Below are positions 24,023-36,367 of a DNA stretch of 64,000 nt, in pieces; position 1 is the stretch's first letter, and each line of letters begins with the position of its first letter. A program made the translations under genes and the position numbers. Source of the DNA: Marsupella aquatica (Eukaryota; Marchantiophyta); contig OZ316892.1 of assembly GCA_973895155.1 (NCBI GenBank), positions 5,208,001-5,272,000 of the forward strand, written 5' to 3'. The notes under the pieces are model-generated. The model was not told the origin of the DNA. It made no database searches and saw only the letters and a list, made by a program, of their open reading frames with translations.

Positions 24023-27000
24023 ATGGCATCCAAGTTTGGAGGTGTCAAGTTTGAGGTGGAAAAGTATGATGGGCGCACGGATTATTTGCTATGGGATAAG
24101 CAGGTTAAAGGAATTCTTCGTGCTATGGGCCTAGATCATCTGCTATCGACTCGGGAGGAGTCTAGCAGTGAGGAGGAGATCCCGTTGAGGAAATGGAGGC
24201 AAGAGCAAGTGATCGCTGTGAATGCGGTTATGCTATATCTGAAGCCGCATATCATTAAAATGCTGGACGATTACGAGGATTGCGTATCCTTATTCAAGGC
24301 CCTTAGAGAGAAGTACTACCGCGATGATGCCTCAGATCGGTTGTACAAGAAGTCTCTCTTGATGAGCTTGAGGCTAAAAGAAGGAGGCAAGCTTCGAGAT
24401 CACTTGGATGAATTCGACAGCCTAGCTGTAGATTTGTCAAATCTTGGCAAGGGAGTGGAAGATGAAGATAAGGCATTGCTTCTTCTCAGCTCCTTACCCC
24501 CATCGTATCAAGGTTTGAAGCAGGTTCTCTTGTATAGAGACCTCAAAACCATTTCATATGATGAGGTGGTAAGCTCTTTGCTGTCAGATGATGCACAGAA
24601 GAAACTGGGTCATACCCAGACACCATCTTCATCTGGCAGTGTGTTGAATGTGAACCGCGGGAGGACTCAACAGCGGATGACTAGTGAAAATAGGTCATTT
24701 TTCACAATCATACCCCTCATTGAATAGAGGCAAGGAGAAGGCTCGGTCTAAGTCTAGATCCAGGTCTAGAGAGAAATCTCTAGAAAAGAAACCAATTATA
24801 TGCTGGAAATGTAACAAGCCCGGCCACATGAAAAGAGACTGTCGAGTCAAGCAGACTCATCAACCATCAGCGAACGCAGCCACTAATGTTGATATGATTG
24901 ACTTGCTTGATGATGAAATCTTGTGAAGTCAAGATGTTGCCCTTAGCATTTCATCCAATAACAACGGTGATGAATGGATTTTAGATTGTGCGTGTACCTA
25001 TCATATTTGTTGTATGAAAGAGTTTTTTAGTTCTTACTCAGTATCAACCGGTTCCGTGTTGATGGGGAATGATCATCCTTGTCAAATTATTGGAATTGGA
25101 TCCGTAAAAATTCGGATGTTTGATGGAGCTGTGCGAACAGTGAGTAATGTCAGACACATACCTAACATGAAAAAGAACTTGATTTCTCTTGGAATGCTGG
25201 AAGCAAATGGATGTCGGTGGAGTTCTGCTGATGGTATTCTTCAAGTGTCAACCGGAGGCAAGGTTGTCATGAAGGGTAAGCGGCACAGGAATCTATACTT
25301 GCTGGAGGGCAACGTGATTTGTGAAGAAGCCAATGTAACTAGATCTCAAGGCGAGATGACTCAGTTGTGGCACTGCAGATTGGGACACATGAGTGAAAAA
25401 GGTTTGGCGGTACTTCGCAGGAAAGGACTTCTTTCTAATTTGGAATCTACTAAGTTAGATTTTTGTGAACACTGTGTGCTTGGGAAGCAGCACAGGAGAA
25501 CCTTTGGTGTTGGAACTCACAACACCAAAGCTATACTTAAGTATGTACATAGTGATGTGTGGGGTCCAGCCCCAACTCCCTCACTTTCTGAAAAATTGTA
25601 CTATGTCACGTTCATTGATGATTACTCACGGTATGTGTGGATCACATTTCTACACGCCAAGTCTGAAGTTTTTGGCACTTTTAAGAAGTGGAAAGCTCAA
25701 ATTGAGAATCAGATTGGATCCAAAGTGAGATATCTGCGATCAGATAACGGTGGAGAGTACAGTTCAAGTGAATTTGAACTGTATTGTGCAGAGCAAGGGA
25801 TTACTCGCCATCTCACCACAGTTTATACTCCTCAACAGAATGGTGTTTGTGAGCGGCTGAACCGAACACTATTGGAATGATCGAGGAGTATGTTGAGCCA
25901 ATCAGGTTTACCACATGAATTTTGGGCTGAAGTTGTAAATATGGCAACTTATTTGGTAAATCTTTCTCCTTCAAGTGCAATCAATTTCAAGACGCCGTTT
26001 GAAATGAGGTATGGACGGCACGCAGACTATCACGTTTTGAGAGTCTTTGGAAGTGATGCATATGCTCTCACACCTAAGCAGAATCGATTTAAACTAGATT
26101 CTACTTCCAAGAAGTGTCTTTTTCTTGGTTATCAACCAGGTGTGAAAGGTTACAGGCTATGGGATCCAGAAGCTTGTACGTTGCTTGTCAGTACAGATGT
26201 ATCCTTTAATGAATCCAGATCATCAAAGGAGGGGGAGAATACTCAGACTTCCCGTACTGACAAAGGTAAATCTCCTATCCTAGACCATGTTGAGGGGGAG
26301 ATTGGTCATGAGGGTTTTTATGACATAGTTGAAGGAGGTGTTCCGATAATGGAGCTGGTTCCGATGATGGAACAAGAAGAGCAGGTTGTTGTTGGAATAC
26401 CTCAAAATCAACCAACGGAGCAAGATCAACCAGAATCATCAGCTAGAAAATCAAGGCGAACTACTCGAGCTCCTACAAGGTATGGACAATGGACAGATTC
26501 ATCAAGGTTAGATGATGCTGACATTGCACCTGATGGTGATGACAGAGCACTGATCTTGGAAGAAGGAGAATCGTCTTTATATCATGAGGCAAGCATTTCA
26601 GACGAGAAAGATGAATGGAATGCAGCAATGCAGAGGAAGTTGCAATCTTTAAGTGACAACAAAACATGGAAGCTGGTGCAGCTGCCAAGTGATCAACAAG
26701 TGGTGGATAGCAAGTGGATTTACAAGCTGAAGGACAACTCTTCAGATGGAGGAGACAAGATATACAAGGCAAGGCTTGTTGCCAAGGGATTCACTCAGGA
26801 GAAGGGAGTGGATTACAATGAGGTCTTCTCTCCAGTTGCCAAATATTTCACGATACAAATTTTGTGTCAACTTGTTGTGTTTTTTGATCTGGTGTTAGAT
26901 CAAATGGATGTTGTTACTGCTTTTCTCTATGGCACCTTGGAGGAACAAATTTTCATGAGGCAACCATTGGGCTTTGTGAAGAAGGGTCAAGAAAGTTTAG

Positions 27001-28151
27001 TTTGCAAGTTGCTTAAGTCCCTATATGGATTGAAGCAAGCTCCTCGGCAGTGGAACAAGCGGTTTGATGATTTCATGCTTGCACAAGGATTCACTAGAAT
27101 GGTATATGACCCTTGTGTGTATACAAAATCAGTCAAGAATGGTGTGTTTGGTTTAATCATTCTGGTGCTCTACGTGGATGACATGTTAATTGCGGCTAAG
27201 GATCAAACTGAGGTTGACAAACTCAAAGCAAAATTGAGTTTTGAATTCCGAATTAAGGATCTTGGGAAAGCCAAAAGGATCTTAGGTATGGAGATTACGA
27301 GGAACTTTGAAACTGGACAGTTGTGGCTGAATCAAGGCAAGTATGCTGAAAAGGTACTTGCAAGATTCAACATGGAAAATTGTAAGCCAGTAAGTATTCC
27401 TTTGGCTTCACAATTCAATTTATCATCGGCTTTTTGCCCCACGGATCCAGTGAAGAGAGGCTTGATGACTAAGGTTCCTTATGAGAAAGTAGTGGGCAGT
27501 CTAATGTATTTGATGACATGTACCAGGCTTGATTTAGCCCTAGCAATGGGCAAAGTTAGTAGATTCATGTCAAATCCAGGGAAGGTACACTGGGAGGCTG
27601 TGAAATGGATTCTCAGGTACCTTAAGGGCACAATGAACTATGGTCTGTTGTTTGAAAGTAGATCAAACAAAACCAAATCTTTGGTTGGCTATGTAGATTC
27701 TGATTACGGAGGCTGTCTAGAAACAAGGAGGTCAACGACTGGGTATGTGTTTACTCTTGGAGGAGGATGCATAAGTTGGAGATCTACCTTGCAAAAGTGT
27801 GTATCTCAGTCTACTACAGAAGCAGAATATGTTGCAGCAGCAGAAGCAGCAAAGGAAGCAATTTGGTTGGATAAGCTGGTCACTAAGATGGGATTGGAGC
27901 ATGGAAAAATGGCTCTTCATTGTGACAGCCAAAGTGCGCTTCACCTAGCTATTAACCAGGTTATGGATAGTAGGGTGAAGCACATTGACATCAGATACCA
28001 TTTTATTAGGCAAGCAGTGTCTGATAAAATGTTTGAGCTAGTCAAGATTGATGGAAAGCTCAACCCAGCTGATGCTTTTACCAAAGTGATTCCTTTGGAG
28101 AGTTACTCCAGGCACCGTGCTACTTTGCAAGTTTTGCATTTGCAGCACTAG
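24023..28151 (+). pseudogene. gag-pol: copia gag-pol, broken by one frameshift and two stops
   Basis: Gag starts at ATG 24023 (MASKFGGVKFEVEKYDG) and resembles the UBN2/copia-type Gag. Near the T5 run at 24698-24702 the frame shifts by one base; the following frame carries an RS-rich stretch and a CCHC knuckle (CWKCNKPGHMKRDC, about 24801-24842). In-frame TGA codons stand at 24924-24926 (between knuckle and protease) and 25878-25880 (after the integrase core). The protease motif reads WILDCACT, with Cys where Ser usually follows the catalytic Asp. Integrase has its HHCC region (LWHCRLGH ... CEHC) and DDE residues (HSDVWGP, SDNGGEY). Reverse transcriptase has YVDD at 27171-27182, and RNase H shows DSDYGG and the terminal HIDIRYHF block. 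The architecture and knuckle resemble TNT1-like plant copia elements. Both stops are TGA, which would fit CGA to TGA decay, though the ancestral codons are unknown. Mobilisation could only be in trans. Confidence 0.92.
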
Positions 28152-28347
28152 TAGAGTAACTTAACAATATCTAATTTTTGTATATGGGTTACTCAATCCT
28201 GTTATGGCTACGGCTTAATTCTAGTTAACCCTTAGTTAACCTTAAATGGTTTTTAGGGGGACACCTATGGTTTTAGGTGATTGTCTAGAATTTCCCGCTG
28301 AGTATCTCATATGGATAGCAGAAATTGCAATCCCCAAGACTAGAGTC

Positions 28348-28356
28348 AAGGGGGAG
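28348..28356 (+). promoter_or_regulatory. Polypurine tract
   Basis: AAGGGGGAG two bases before the 3' LTR is the expected plus-strand priming site. Confidence 0.85.
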
Positions 28357-28358
28357 TT

Positions 28359-28690
28359 TGTTAAGGATTGCTCTTAGTCTTGTGACTCAAAGGTTACGGC
28401 ACTTAGGCTAACCACAGTTAGGGTCTTAGCTGAGGTTAGGTTAGTCGTGTGTGACCTTGTATATACCAAGGCTAGTGTAAGTCGCTGGAGTGGTGTGCTT
28501 ACTCATTGTAACGGAGCAACTTGAGGAAGAGGGAGAGCATGTGTGTTCGTCTACTCTCGAAGTAAAGCTTGAGTGTTTGTGTGGACGTAGCCTTGGAGAA
28601 AAGGTGAACCACGTAGAGATTGTGTCGACTACGTGTGCATGGAATGAATCATGGTTGTATGGTCATTGCGAATGACGTCTTAGTTCAACA
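28359..28690 (+). repeat. 3' LTR of the copia element
   Basis: 332 bp, nearly identical to the 5' LTR. Its two substitutions relative to the 5' copy are C to T in GTGTTTGTG and G to A in GGTCATTG; both fall at CpG sites of the other copy. Confidence 0.95.
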
Positions 28691-28695
28691 GGCCT

Positions 28696-29795
28696 CACTA
28701 TATGACTGCCTCCCCATCGCCTGCGACATTTTTAGGCCTTGGACCCCCTGAAATGTAAGAAAAAAAAAATTCAACCCCTATAAAAATTTGGTTAGAAAGA
28801 CCCTAATGTTCTTATAAATCTCAAAATTGAATTTAAAAGACCCTAAATTGTTCTTCTGCAAATTCTTAAGTCTTCCCTTCAAATCAATAAAACGACCCTA
28901 TCTTTCGTCGCACGTGATGTGCCATTTTTGTGGAAGTGAAACCCCCGAGACTTTATGTTGGCTGGGTATTGACTTTCCAAGAGGAATTAATGCTAGCACA
29001 AAATATATGTAAATGTTGTGAAGAGATTTCTAGCAAGTCAAACACAATGTCAAACTCAAACACAACACCCAGACGTTGTGTTTAAAGAAAAACATATTTT
29101 TAGTCAAGAGACCATTTTTTCCCCATTTTTTAACACAACACCCTATCTTTGTGTTTGGGGGAAGATGGTAGCCGCCTTCAGATCCGGGAAAAAGACTTTG
29201 AGATGTGATTTGGGGAATCTTTTTTGACAAATCTGGGAAAAATCCAGGAATTTAAAGACTTTGAGAATTCCAATTGAAAAACTTTGAATATTAATAAAAT
29301 ATAAAGTATCTATTTCTCTAAACTTTAAAACTTTAAAAAACCATATTTTTCATGTCAATCAGTTGTGTTTGGACTTTATGATGCAAAGGTTGCTATTTCA
29401 TGTCTAGCTCCAATTTCAATGTGCAAGGCGTGTGTTATTGAACACGACCACAACAAGTGTATGGCCGGGATCACTCAAAAAATGCCTCAGTAACTACATC
29501 CCAAAGCTTAAATAGTTTCTTGTCTTGCCTGGACAAACTTTTCTAATCTTTCTTTCTTTGACATATATCTTTTCCTCATCTTTACATCTTTTTCCAACCT
29601 TGCCATCTTTTCTCTCCTTGACATATTTTTCTCACCTTGACTTCTTTTTTCACTTTGCCATTTTTTTCTCTCATTGACATTTTTTCCTCACCTCAACATC
29701 TCTTCTCACCTCAACATTTTTTGTGCAATGCAGACGAATGGGGCTAATACTACTATAAAACCAATTGTCCTTATATATTGAGTGATATATAAACC
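28696..29795. other. Intergenic right of copia
   Basis: No coding sequence supported. A CT-rich stretch (about 29520-29710) repeats CTTTGACAT / CCTTGACAT-type words at irregular 20-30 bp intervals, a degenerate low-complexity tract. Confidence 0.5.
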
Positions 29796-30205
29796 CCAGG
29801 TCACCGGCAGCCAGAAGGGTTTAGAGCAGCAGAATGAGAAGTGATATATACCTGAAGTGACCAGCAGCAAGAAAGGCTTAGAGTAGCAGAATGAGAAGTG
29901 ATATATACCTGAAGTCACCAGCAGCAAGAAGGGTTTAGAGTAGCAGAACGAGAGGTAACACGTACCAAAAGTCACCAGTAGCAAGAAGTGTTCAGAGTAG
30001 CAAAATGAGAGGTGACACATGCTAGAAGTCACCAGCAGCCAGAAGGGTTTAGAGTAGCAGAATGAGAAGTGATATATGCCTAAAGTCACCAGCAGCCAAA
30101 AGGGTTTAGAGTAGCAGATGAGAAGTGACATATGCTCGAAGTCACCAGCAGCCAGAGTAGCAAAATGAGAACTGATATAAACACTAAATCACAGGCAGCT
30201 AGAAA
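29796..30205. repeat. 60-bp minisatellite, about seven units
   Basis: Each unit carries GTCACCAGCAGCCAGAAGGG, TTTAGAGTAGCAGAATGAGA and AGTGATATATRCCTGA. Because the period is a multiple of three, the minus strand reads as six near-identical 20-residue hydrophobic repeats over 141 codons. I regard this as a by-product of the period, not a gene. Confidence 0.85.
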
Positions 30206-30640
30206 GGATATATATCACGCTGCCAAAAAACAAAAAGTGTCCAACTGGGAGACATGATCCCACAAGCAAAGGACCCAATCAAGGGGGGACAACCAAAGGG
30301 CCAAGAAAGGCCAGGACACAAGGAAACTAGAGAAAAATAATAGACTAAGGCCAGAGGCCTAAAGCCTACTGATCGGCAAACTGAAGAGCCTGGTACAACT
30401 CCGGTGTGAACTGCATAGGAGGGTCAAGCAAAAGAATCCTACTAGAGACTCTAAGACCAACAGCCTCACCCCTACGAAGAATAGTGAATGCTTGTGCCCG
30501 CTGAAGCACAACAGACACCCTCTGCCTAAAAAATGCAGTGATGATAGACACCGGGGGATAAGGCCTCCGCTCGACGTACTGAACAGCGCAAGAATGTGGG
30601 AAACAGTGAAAAAGTACTTCAGTGATCCTCACCAGAACTC
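30206..30640. repeat. Third copy of the dispersed repeat family
   Basis: ACGCTGCCAAAAAACA, then GGGAGACATGATCCC and CCCAATCAAGGGGGG (about 30217-30290), parallels 11730-11830. The block near 30370-30420 (AACTGAAGAGCCTGGT ... GAACTGCATA) parallels 11216-11255. A minus-strand frame of 88 codons (30366-30632) crosses it; a related but broken frame exists at the 11.2-kb copy, which suggests a decayed coding segment of the repeat. Its function is unknown. Confidence 0.5.
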
Positions 30641-33600
30641 CAATCTCTTACCAAATGGTCGGCTCCAGGAGGTAATTTTGGCTTATTTGAAAGTGGATCA
30701 TAGCGAAAGATCTTTCTAGACTTGGAATAATAGCATCACTGAGCCCCGTAGAAGCAGTCTCTCATGGGATCGATCGATGGTCGTTCTCGTTTTAAACGTG
30801 TCGTCAGTCATGATATTTAGTGAAACTCCTTCGTGAATAGAGTTTCTTCTTGAACAGAGGATCTGGCTTTAAAGGAAACGGAGGGAGGCTTTCTTAGTCC
30901 ACCTTTGACCTTCACAGTTATCTGCTCCTATGCGATGTTTAGTGTAAAATTTGACATATACCATCAATTGGTTTTACAGCTGTGGAATCCAGAGCTCGTG
31001 GATAAGATATCTTGTCGCCCTACAATTCAAAGAGTCATGACTGTTGGAACAGTTTTTGCTTGTGAGCTGCAAACTAGGCCCGGAGAATCGGGGTAAGTAA
31101 ATGTTCATTCTGTTCATTCGTTTAATCTTGCAGTGAGTTTTTTCTGATCATTTGAGGTTTCTTGTTCTTCAACACTGAACGAGTTTGTTGAACCTTCCGC
31201 TGCAGTGAACTGTCATTTGTAGTTGCCTCAAATGCATTTCTGTTGGGTTAGACCTGTTCAAGGTTTGAGGTTCTGAAGGCTGTTTTGGCTTCACCAGGTA
31301 TGCATCCACATCATCGAAGGAAACCATCAAAAACCTGAAGGCCCCAGGGGTCTATGCAAGGCCCTTGGGGAATGTGTTATATCTTATGTGTGGACCATTG
31401 ACATCACCGCTAACTTGCAGTAAATTGTTGGACACCCTTTACCACCATCTTCCGAGGGAAATTCCTCTTGGATGTTAACAATGGCATTTGAGTTTGGAAG
31501 CGTGGCTAAGTTGGTGCCATTATTCGTTCTTTCAAGCAGAGTCATAGCCGAAATAAATGCCTATTCACTCCTGTGGCTTCATCTAGTCTGCACAAGCATG
31601 AATAAGAAAGGATTTTGACACTGATCTTTGTGTAGCTCCCAAAAATGTATGGCGTTCCATATCTGATGAAATTGTTTTGCGATAAAGATCAGTGTCGCCG
31701 GCTATCAGATAAAAAAGTTAGGGAAGTTGAGAAACCCAAATTCGCTTCTCTGCATGCTAGACGCCCACGCCCAAAGTCAGATCTCCTTTCTCAAAATTTC
31801 ACAAGCTATAGTTTCGGGACTAGACATCAGCTTAGCCGTAGCAGTGGTACCTTCGATGGCTTTATATACAATCCACAGAGCTGCCACTTTCATCTGAGGT
31901 TCTATCCACTTGATTGCAATTTAACAACGCATGACTTGGGTTCTTCTTTAAGATATTCAAGTTCCATTCTACGAAGGAGTTTCTCTGGATCATATGAAGC
32001 AGGCAGCCCACCTCTTCCTCCATGCATGCCAAACAAAATCAAGCGAATCCCTTGAGAGTTGTTATGTCAATTCGATTTGGAAGTCTTTCAGTAAGCGACG
32101 GGGACGGAGGGAGTGAACCAGAATTGCAAGTCAAATAGAGAAAACAACCTTCCTGCCTCCCTCTCGCTCACAAACAGGTCTATGACTACCTTGCCTGTCA
32201 AACAAATGAACGTCCACAACAGGGGTGACCTCCGAATGTGCAGTAGAATGTGCAATATCTCCCCGATGTCAACGTCATTCTCTTCGTCGTAGAGACGTTT
32301 TTCAACGACGTCCTCTGTACGCATCTGGTAGAATACGCGCTCTCGACGAAATGGAAAGGTGCTCCAGGTATTGTTAAAGTGAAAAGTGGGGAGGTGACAT
32401 TTGTGCTGGCATGTTCTGTAGACGTATGTTTTAGAAAGAGCCCTTATGTGAATAGACTTTCTATGATAGCCTTGGCTAGGATGAGCTTAATCCCGTCACA
32501 TCGACCACCTCTTGAGATGAGCTCACTGCCGTCCTATCGACCACCTCTAGAGTGGTCTTCATGATTAACCCATGCAAACTTAGAAAACTCGTTAATTGGT
32601 GTTGCTAAATCTGACTTCCACATCCTTTTGACACTTTCGACCTCACCTTCAAAGCTGAAATTCATTGGTCTAAATAGTTAAATGCTCCTCTGACTTGGAG
32701 AGTTTTGGACGCACCACGAGCCAAAAACTTGTTTACATGCTGATCGGTGAATTGGAAAGAAAGAGTCTCCATATTCGAAAGAGAAAAAGGGGTTTGAGGA
32801 TGACGGTGGAGCTGCAGATTTTGAAGAAAGAATTTTGTGCCTCGAAAAACCAAATGAACTCCATTCAATTTGCCAGCATGCATAAAAATGGGATGGCCAG
32901 CCAGGGGGGCAGCACCCCAGTGGACCGAAGGTTGTGGTGCCAAGCAGAATGGTGGAGCCGGTGCCAGGCAATTAGGCGGGCCTCAGAAGACGTCATCTAA
33001 ACAAGCACGCCAGTGATTAGGTCCCGACTGGGATCCTTCCAGTGGGTCCATGACAGAAGTTTGATTCTATCGGTCTGCCTGCAGTGCAGCCACTTTTGAG
33101 CTTCTTTGTCTGCTAAATAACGATTGCACATCCGGTAATGTCATCCTCGTGCTCAAATGTACATCTCAGTCTTGTCGGAGAATGAGTGCGAGTGTGCTGA
33201 ATCTGTCCAACGAATGAGATTGGATTGGTTTGAGAAACTTCGTTCACGTCCTTATCCGGACTCGCACCATAGTTCCCAAGGGTCAACTCAACAGCAACAG
33301 GACTGACGCTGAGAGCACTGGAGCCCTGACTGGAGCAGTGCGTGGAGGTGGACCTTTGAGGATGACCCGAAAAGAGCATAGCCAGATTGCATACCCCCAA
33401 CCCAAACCATCGATCTCAATTGTAAGCATTTATGTGACCTCTGCCTCCGGGTGGTCCTGTAAAGTGACTGAAAGGTATGTCAGCATTCAGACTCATCTCC
33501 TTCAGATTTCGGTGAGTCCAATCATGTGAGGACGTATCATTTGTGAGTGCTTTCGGTGAGTCCAATCACTGGAAGCGTAGCATAAAAGTTTAGTGCATGA

Positions 33601-34068
33601 GGACGTATCATTAGTGGAGAGGTCACGGAGCCGGATTTCTATTGACAATCCATTCCGACTGCAACTTGAGGTACTTCTGGAATGTCAGTTTGGCTGAACT
33701 CGAAAATGAAGTTGAAACAATTATTTAATCCATACAACCGGAGTACACCTTCCCTTCACTTGCACAAGCGAATTGATATTCAACCTCTCTTCGAATTTTG
33801 AGTTCTCGTCAATTGTTCAGCACTTTAGTATCGAACCCTTCGCCATGTTCTAAATATTTTCACTTTCTGCTCATCAGACAATCTTTGAGGACCCCATTCT
33901 CATTTCCGAGCAGCTCGTTTTAGAGATTTTCCAGATTCTAAGTGTAAGCGGTCTGCCGATAACCTCTTCGCTCATAAATGATACAAATTTAGGCTTGAGA
34001 GTGAACTTTTGAATTTCGACGTCAGTGTGACAAGATCCACGGAATAGCTGTGCAATTAGAATCTACGC
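30641..34068. other. Intergenic upstream of expansin 3
   Basis: No gene supported. The longest plus frame (31645-32055, 136 codons from ATG) has no recognised domain. Small direct repeats occur at 32479-32555 (two 38-bp units around TCGACCACCTCT) and 33505-33620 (TTCGGTGAGTCCAATCA and GAGGACGTATCATT, each twice). Confidence 0.45.
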
Positions 34069-36367
34069 ATGATCGGTAGGACAGGGTCAAGAATGCAGCG
34101 TTTGCAGATACACGATCTCAAACCAGGGCTCAACAAAGTACTACTCGCTATGGGTTTAATTACTGCGGAGCTGCTTGGTTTTCGGATCAGGCCCATCGAT
34201 TGTCACCCAGCAACGACTGCAGCTGATAATCCACTTCCTGCTTGGGCTCTTACAAATTGGACCGACTCGCATGCCACATTCTATGGAGCACCCAATGCAG
34301 AAGGAACGATGGGTAGGGACTTTAATGCCGCTTCACAATTCTACCTGTGTCTGTGTGATGTATGTTGCTCTCTGTTCTCGATCTTCTAAGCCCAGAATAA
34401 TTATAATGTTCATCTAGCGAACTAATCAAAACAGCTTTTAACAAACAGAATCTCATTCGCTCATTTCCCCAGTGATTGAGATTAATTGATGAATCTTTTG
34501 GGGGACACAAACACAGATAGACAATGCGCTCAATTGCACAACCTACTTCAGATTCTGCATTTCCTTGCTCTGGACTGTTGAGGTGATGATCCAAAATCTA
34601 TTGAGATCATCAGCACGACTCAATTTTAGAAGTCTATGTTCATATTTCTCGAGTTTCAAGGTAAACTTGTGAATTCTCATATCAGCACCACTCTCGTGTG
34701 ATTTCCTTGAGAAACTCACTGAAGTGTAAACTTTCATGAAATCATCAGCACAACTCATTTCTAAAAGTATCTGTTCATGTCTTTCTGAACTCTAGCGAAT
34801 GCCTTGAAAGTTGAGGTGAAGTGTAAGATTTTATGAAATAATTAGCACAACTCAAGTTTAGAGCTATATTCTCATATCTCTCTTCACTCTCTAATCGTTT
34901 CCTTGAGAGGGGAGGGAGGTCCAAGGACATTGACGCAACATAATATTGCAGAGCGTTAGAAATTCTGCTGGTGGAACATGAATTGTATATGAAAAGGTAC
35001 CAATTCCTAAGCTCTGGGGAGTTCTGCTTCTGAAACAGTTGCCATGATTCTGAACATCAATTAATTTTGAGCACTTCGAATTTTGCTGTCGTTGCCATTA
35101 GGTGGTGCTTGCGGGTACGGGAACACATATTATCTAGGCTATGGCATCAGCACTGCTGCTCTCAGTGATACCCTCTTCAACAATGGGCTGACCTGCGGCG
35201 CCTGTTTCGAGCTCAAGTGCAAACGGGACACCGAGCGTGAGTCAAAGTGGTGCTACGAAGACACCGAGTCCATAATCATCACTGCGACAAACAGCTGTCC
35301 TCCGAATTGGGACAGACCGACAGACAATGGAGGATGGTGCAATCCCCCTCGAACGCATTTCGACTTGTCGTTCCCAATCTTCATGCGCCTCGCCGTCCCA
35401 GTGGCTGGAATTGTGGAAGTTTCATACCGCAGGTTTGAGGCTTGACAACCCTTTCATGTCCGTTTCTCAACTTGATTTCAAGCCAGAAAACACATATGAT
35501 AATCACAACCAAAACAAAAGGAATAAGACTGAAGTAGAAGAAAATCCAGTCGAATCGTATGAAACCGAAGAAAATTCACCCGAATCATATGAAATCGAAG
35601 AGTGCTGGATTCTAGAAAGGAGCTACAACCATCACGAAATTGCATTCACGGCTGTCATTTCAAAAGTCATCGTGATTGGTCGTCCTGGGAGCATGAGGAG
35701 CTGCTGATTGAGTACATTCCTCGTTCACTGCTTCTCTTTTCCCCACTCAAGTACGAGGTGGGTTCTCAATTGGGACTGGTAGTATTACCAAATCATGGAG
35801 ACAACAACAAAGAGATGCACCAAGGGAACCCCTCTTTTGGCACATAATATTGGATAACAAAACGTACATCGTGCTTGGTTGATTTTGAGTTGATGCTTGT
35901 GCTCAATTAAAATGGAGGGTGTTGGATATTTGTGTTCGCCGATTGAGCTCTTGATCATTCATGTCAGTAAGGTAATAATTTATGTTTCGATGTCGAAAGT
36001 TGAAACAGTATCTTGGATTTAAGGATTAACCAAAGAAAGCATCGCCGTGGTGTACAGAGTGCCCTGTTCTCGGCGGGGAGGAGTTCGTTTCACGATCATG
36101 GGCAACCGGTGGGCCAGTCTGGTGCTTGTTCACAACGTCGGTGACGCAGGGGCTGTGAAGTCGTTGGAGATCAAAGGGTCACCCACAGAATCATGGCTCC
36201 CAATGACCCAGAACTGGGGCCAGATCTGGGAGGTGAGAAAGGAACTGTTCAACCAGTCGCTCTCTTTCCGAGTCACTATAAGCAACGAAAAAACTATGGA
36301 AGCCTGTGACGTCGTACCCCAAAACTGGCAGTTCGGTCAAACCTTCGAAACCATCACCAACTTCTGA
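34069..36367 (+). CDS. Alpha-expansin 3 (two introns)
   Basis: Secreted alpha-expansin of about 294 residues. Exons are 34069-34312, 35102-35432 and 36058-36367 with phase-consistent GT-AG introns (244, 331 and 310 coding bases). The joins rebuild [11 protein letters not shown] and YRRVPC, the same two positions as in expansin 2, so the two genes are close paralogues in structure. [24 protein letters not shown] and HFDLSFPIF mark the barrel domain; [23 protein letters not shown] and NWQFGQTF mark the C-terminal domain. It ends at NF rather than QF. The N-terminus from the first ATG is long for the family (about 60 residues before the barrel); the internal Met before QRLQ or the one in [12 protein letters not shown] may be the true start, with the hydrophobic stretch [14 protein letters not shown] as signal segment. 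The second donor (GTTTGA) is weak but the join is clear. Confidence 0.92.
34560..34890. repeat. About 120-bp direct repeats inside intron 1 of expansin 3
   Basis: ATCAGCACRACTCA, a TCTATGTTCATATTTCT block and a GAAGTGTAA...TTTYATGAAAT block recur about 2.5 times. The copies are diverged. They explain why this intron is the longest of the three genes' first introns. Confidence 0.6.

Larger units (their letters stand above)
21956..28690 (+). mobile_element. Complete Ty1-copia LTR retrotransposon, 6735 bp
   Basis: The element is flanked by a 5-bp target duplication, GGCCT, at 21951-21955 and 28691-28695. LTRs of 333 and 332 bp begin TG and end CA. A primer-binding site complementary to initiator Met tRNA follows the 5' LTR, and a polypurine tract precedes the 3' LTR. 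The internal order is long leader, gag with zinc knuckle, protease, integrase, reverse transcriptase and RNase H, the Ty1-copia order. LTRs differ by two substitutions and one 1-base indel (about 99.4 percent identity), so the insertion is young. It cannot be autonomous as it stands because gag-pol carries one frameshift and two in-frame stops. Confidence 0.96.

Noticed and set aside
29706-30131. 141-codon minus-strand frame with 20-residue hydrophobic repeats
   Set aside because: Explained by a 60-bp minisatellite whose period is a multiple of three.
29796-30205. CRISPR-like spaced repeats
   Set aside because: The repeats are contiguous minisatellite units without unique spacers, in a plant-type genome.
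31645-32055. 136-codon plus-strand ORF from ATG
   Set aside because: No domain, signal peptide or clear splice partner seen; length is possible by chance in this spacer.
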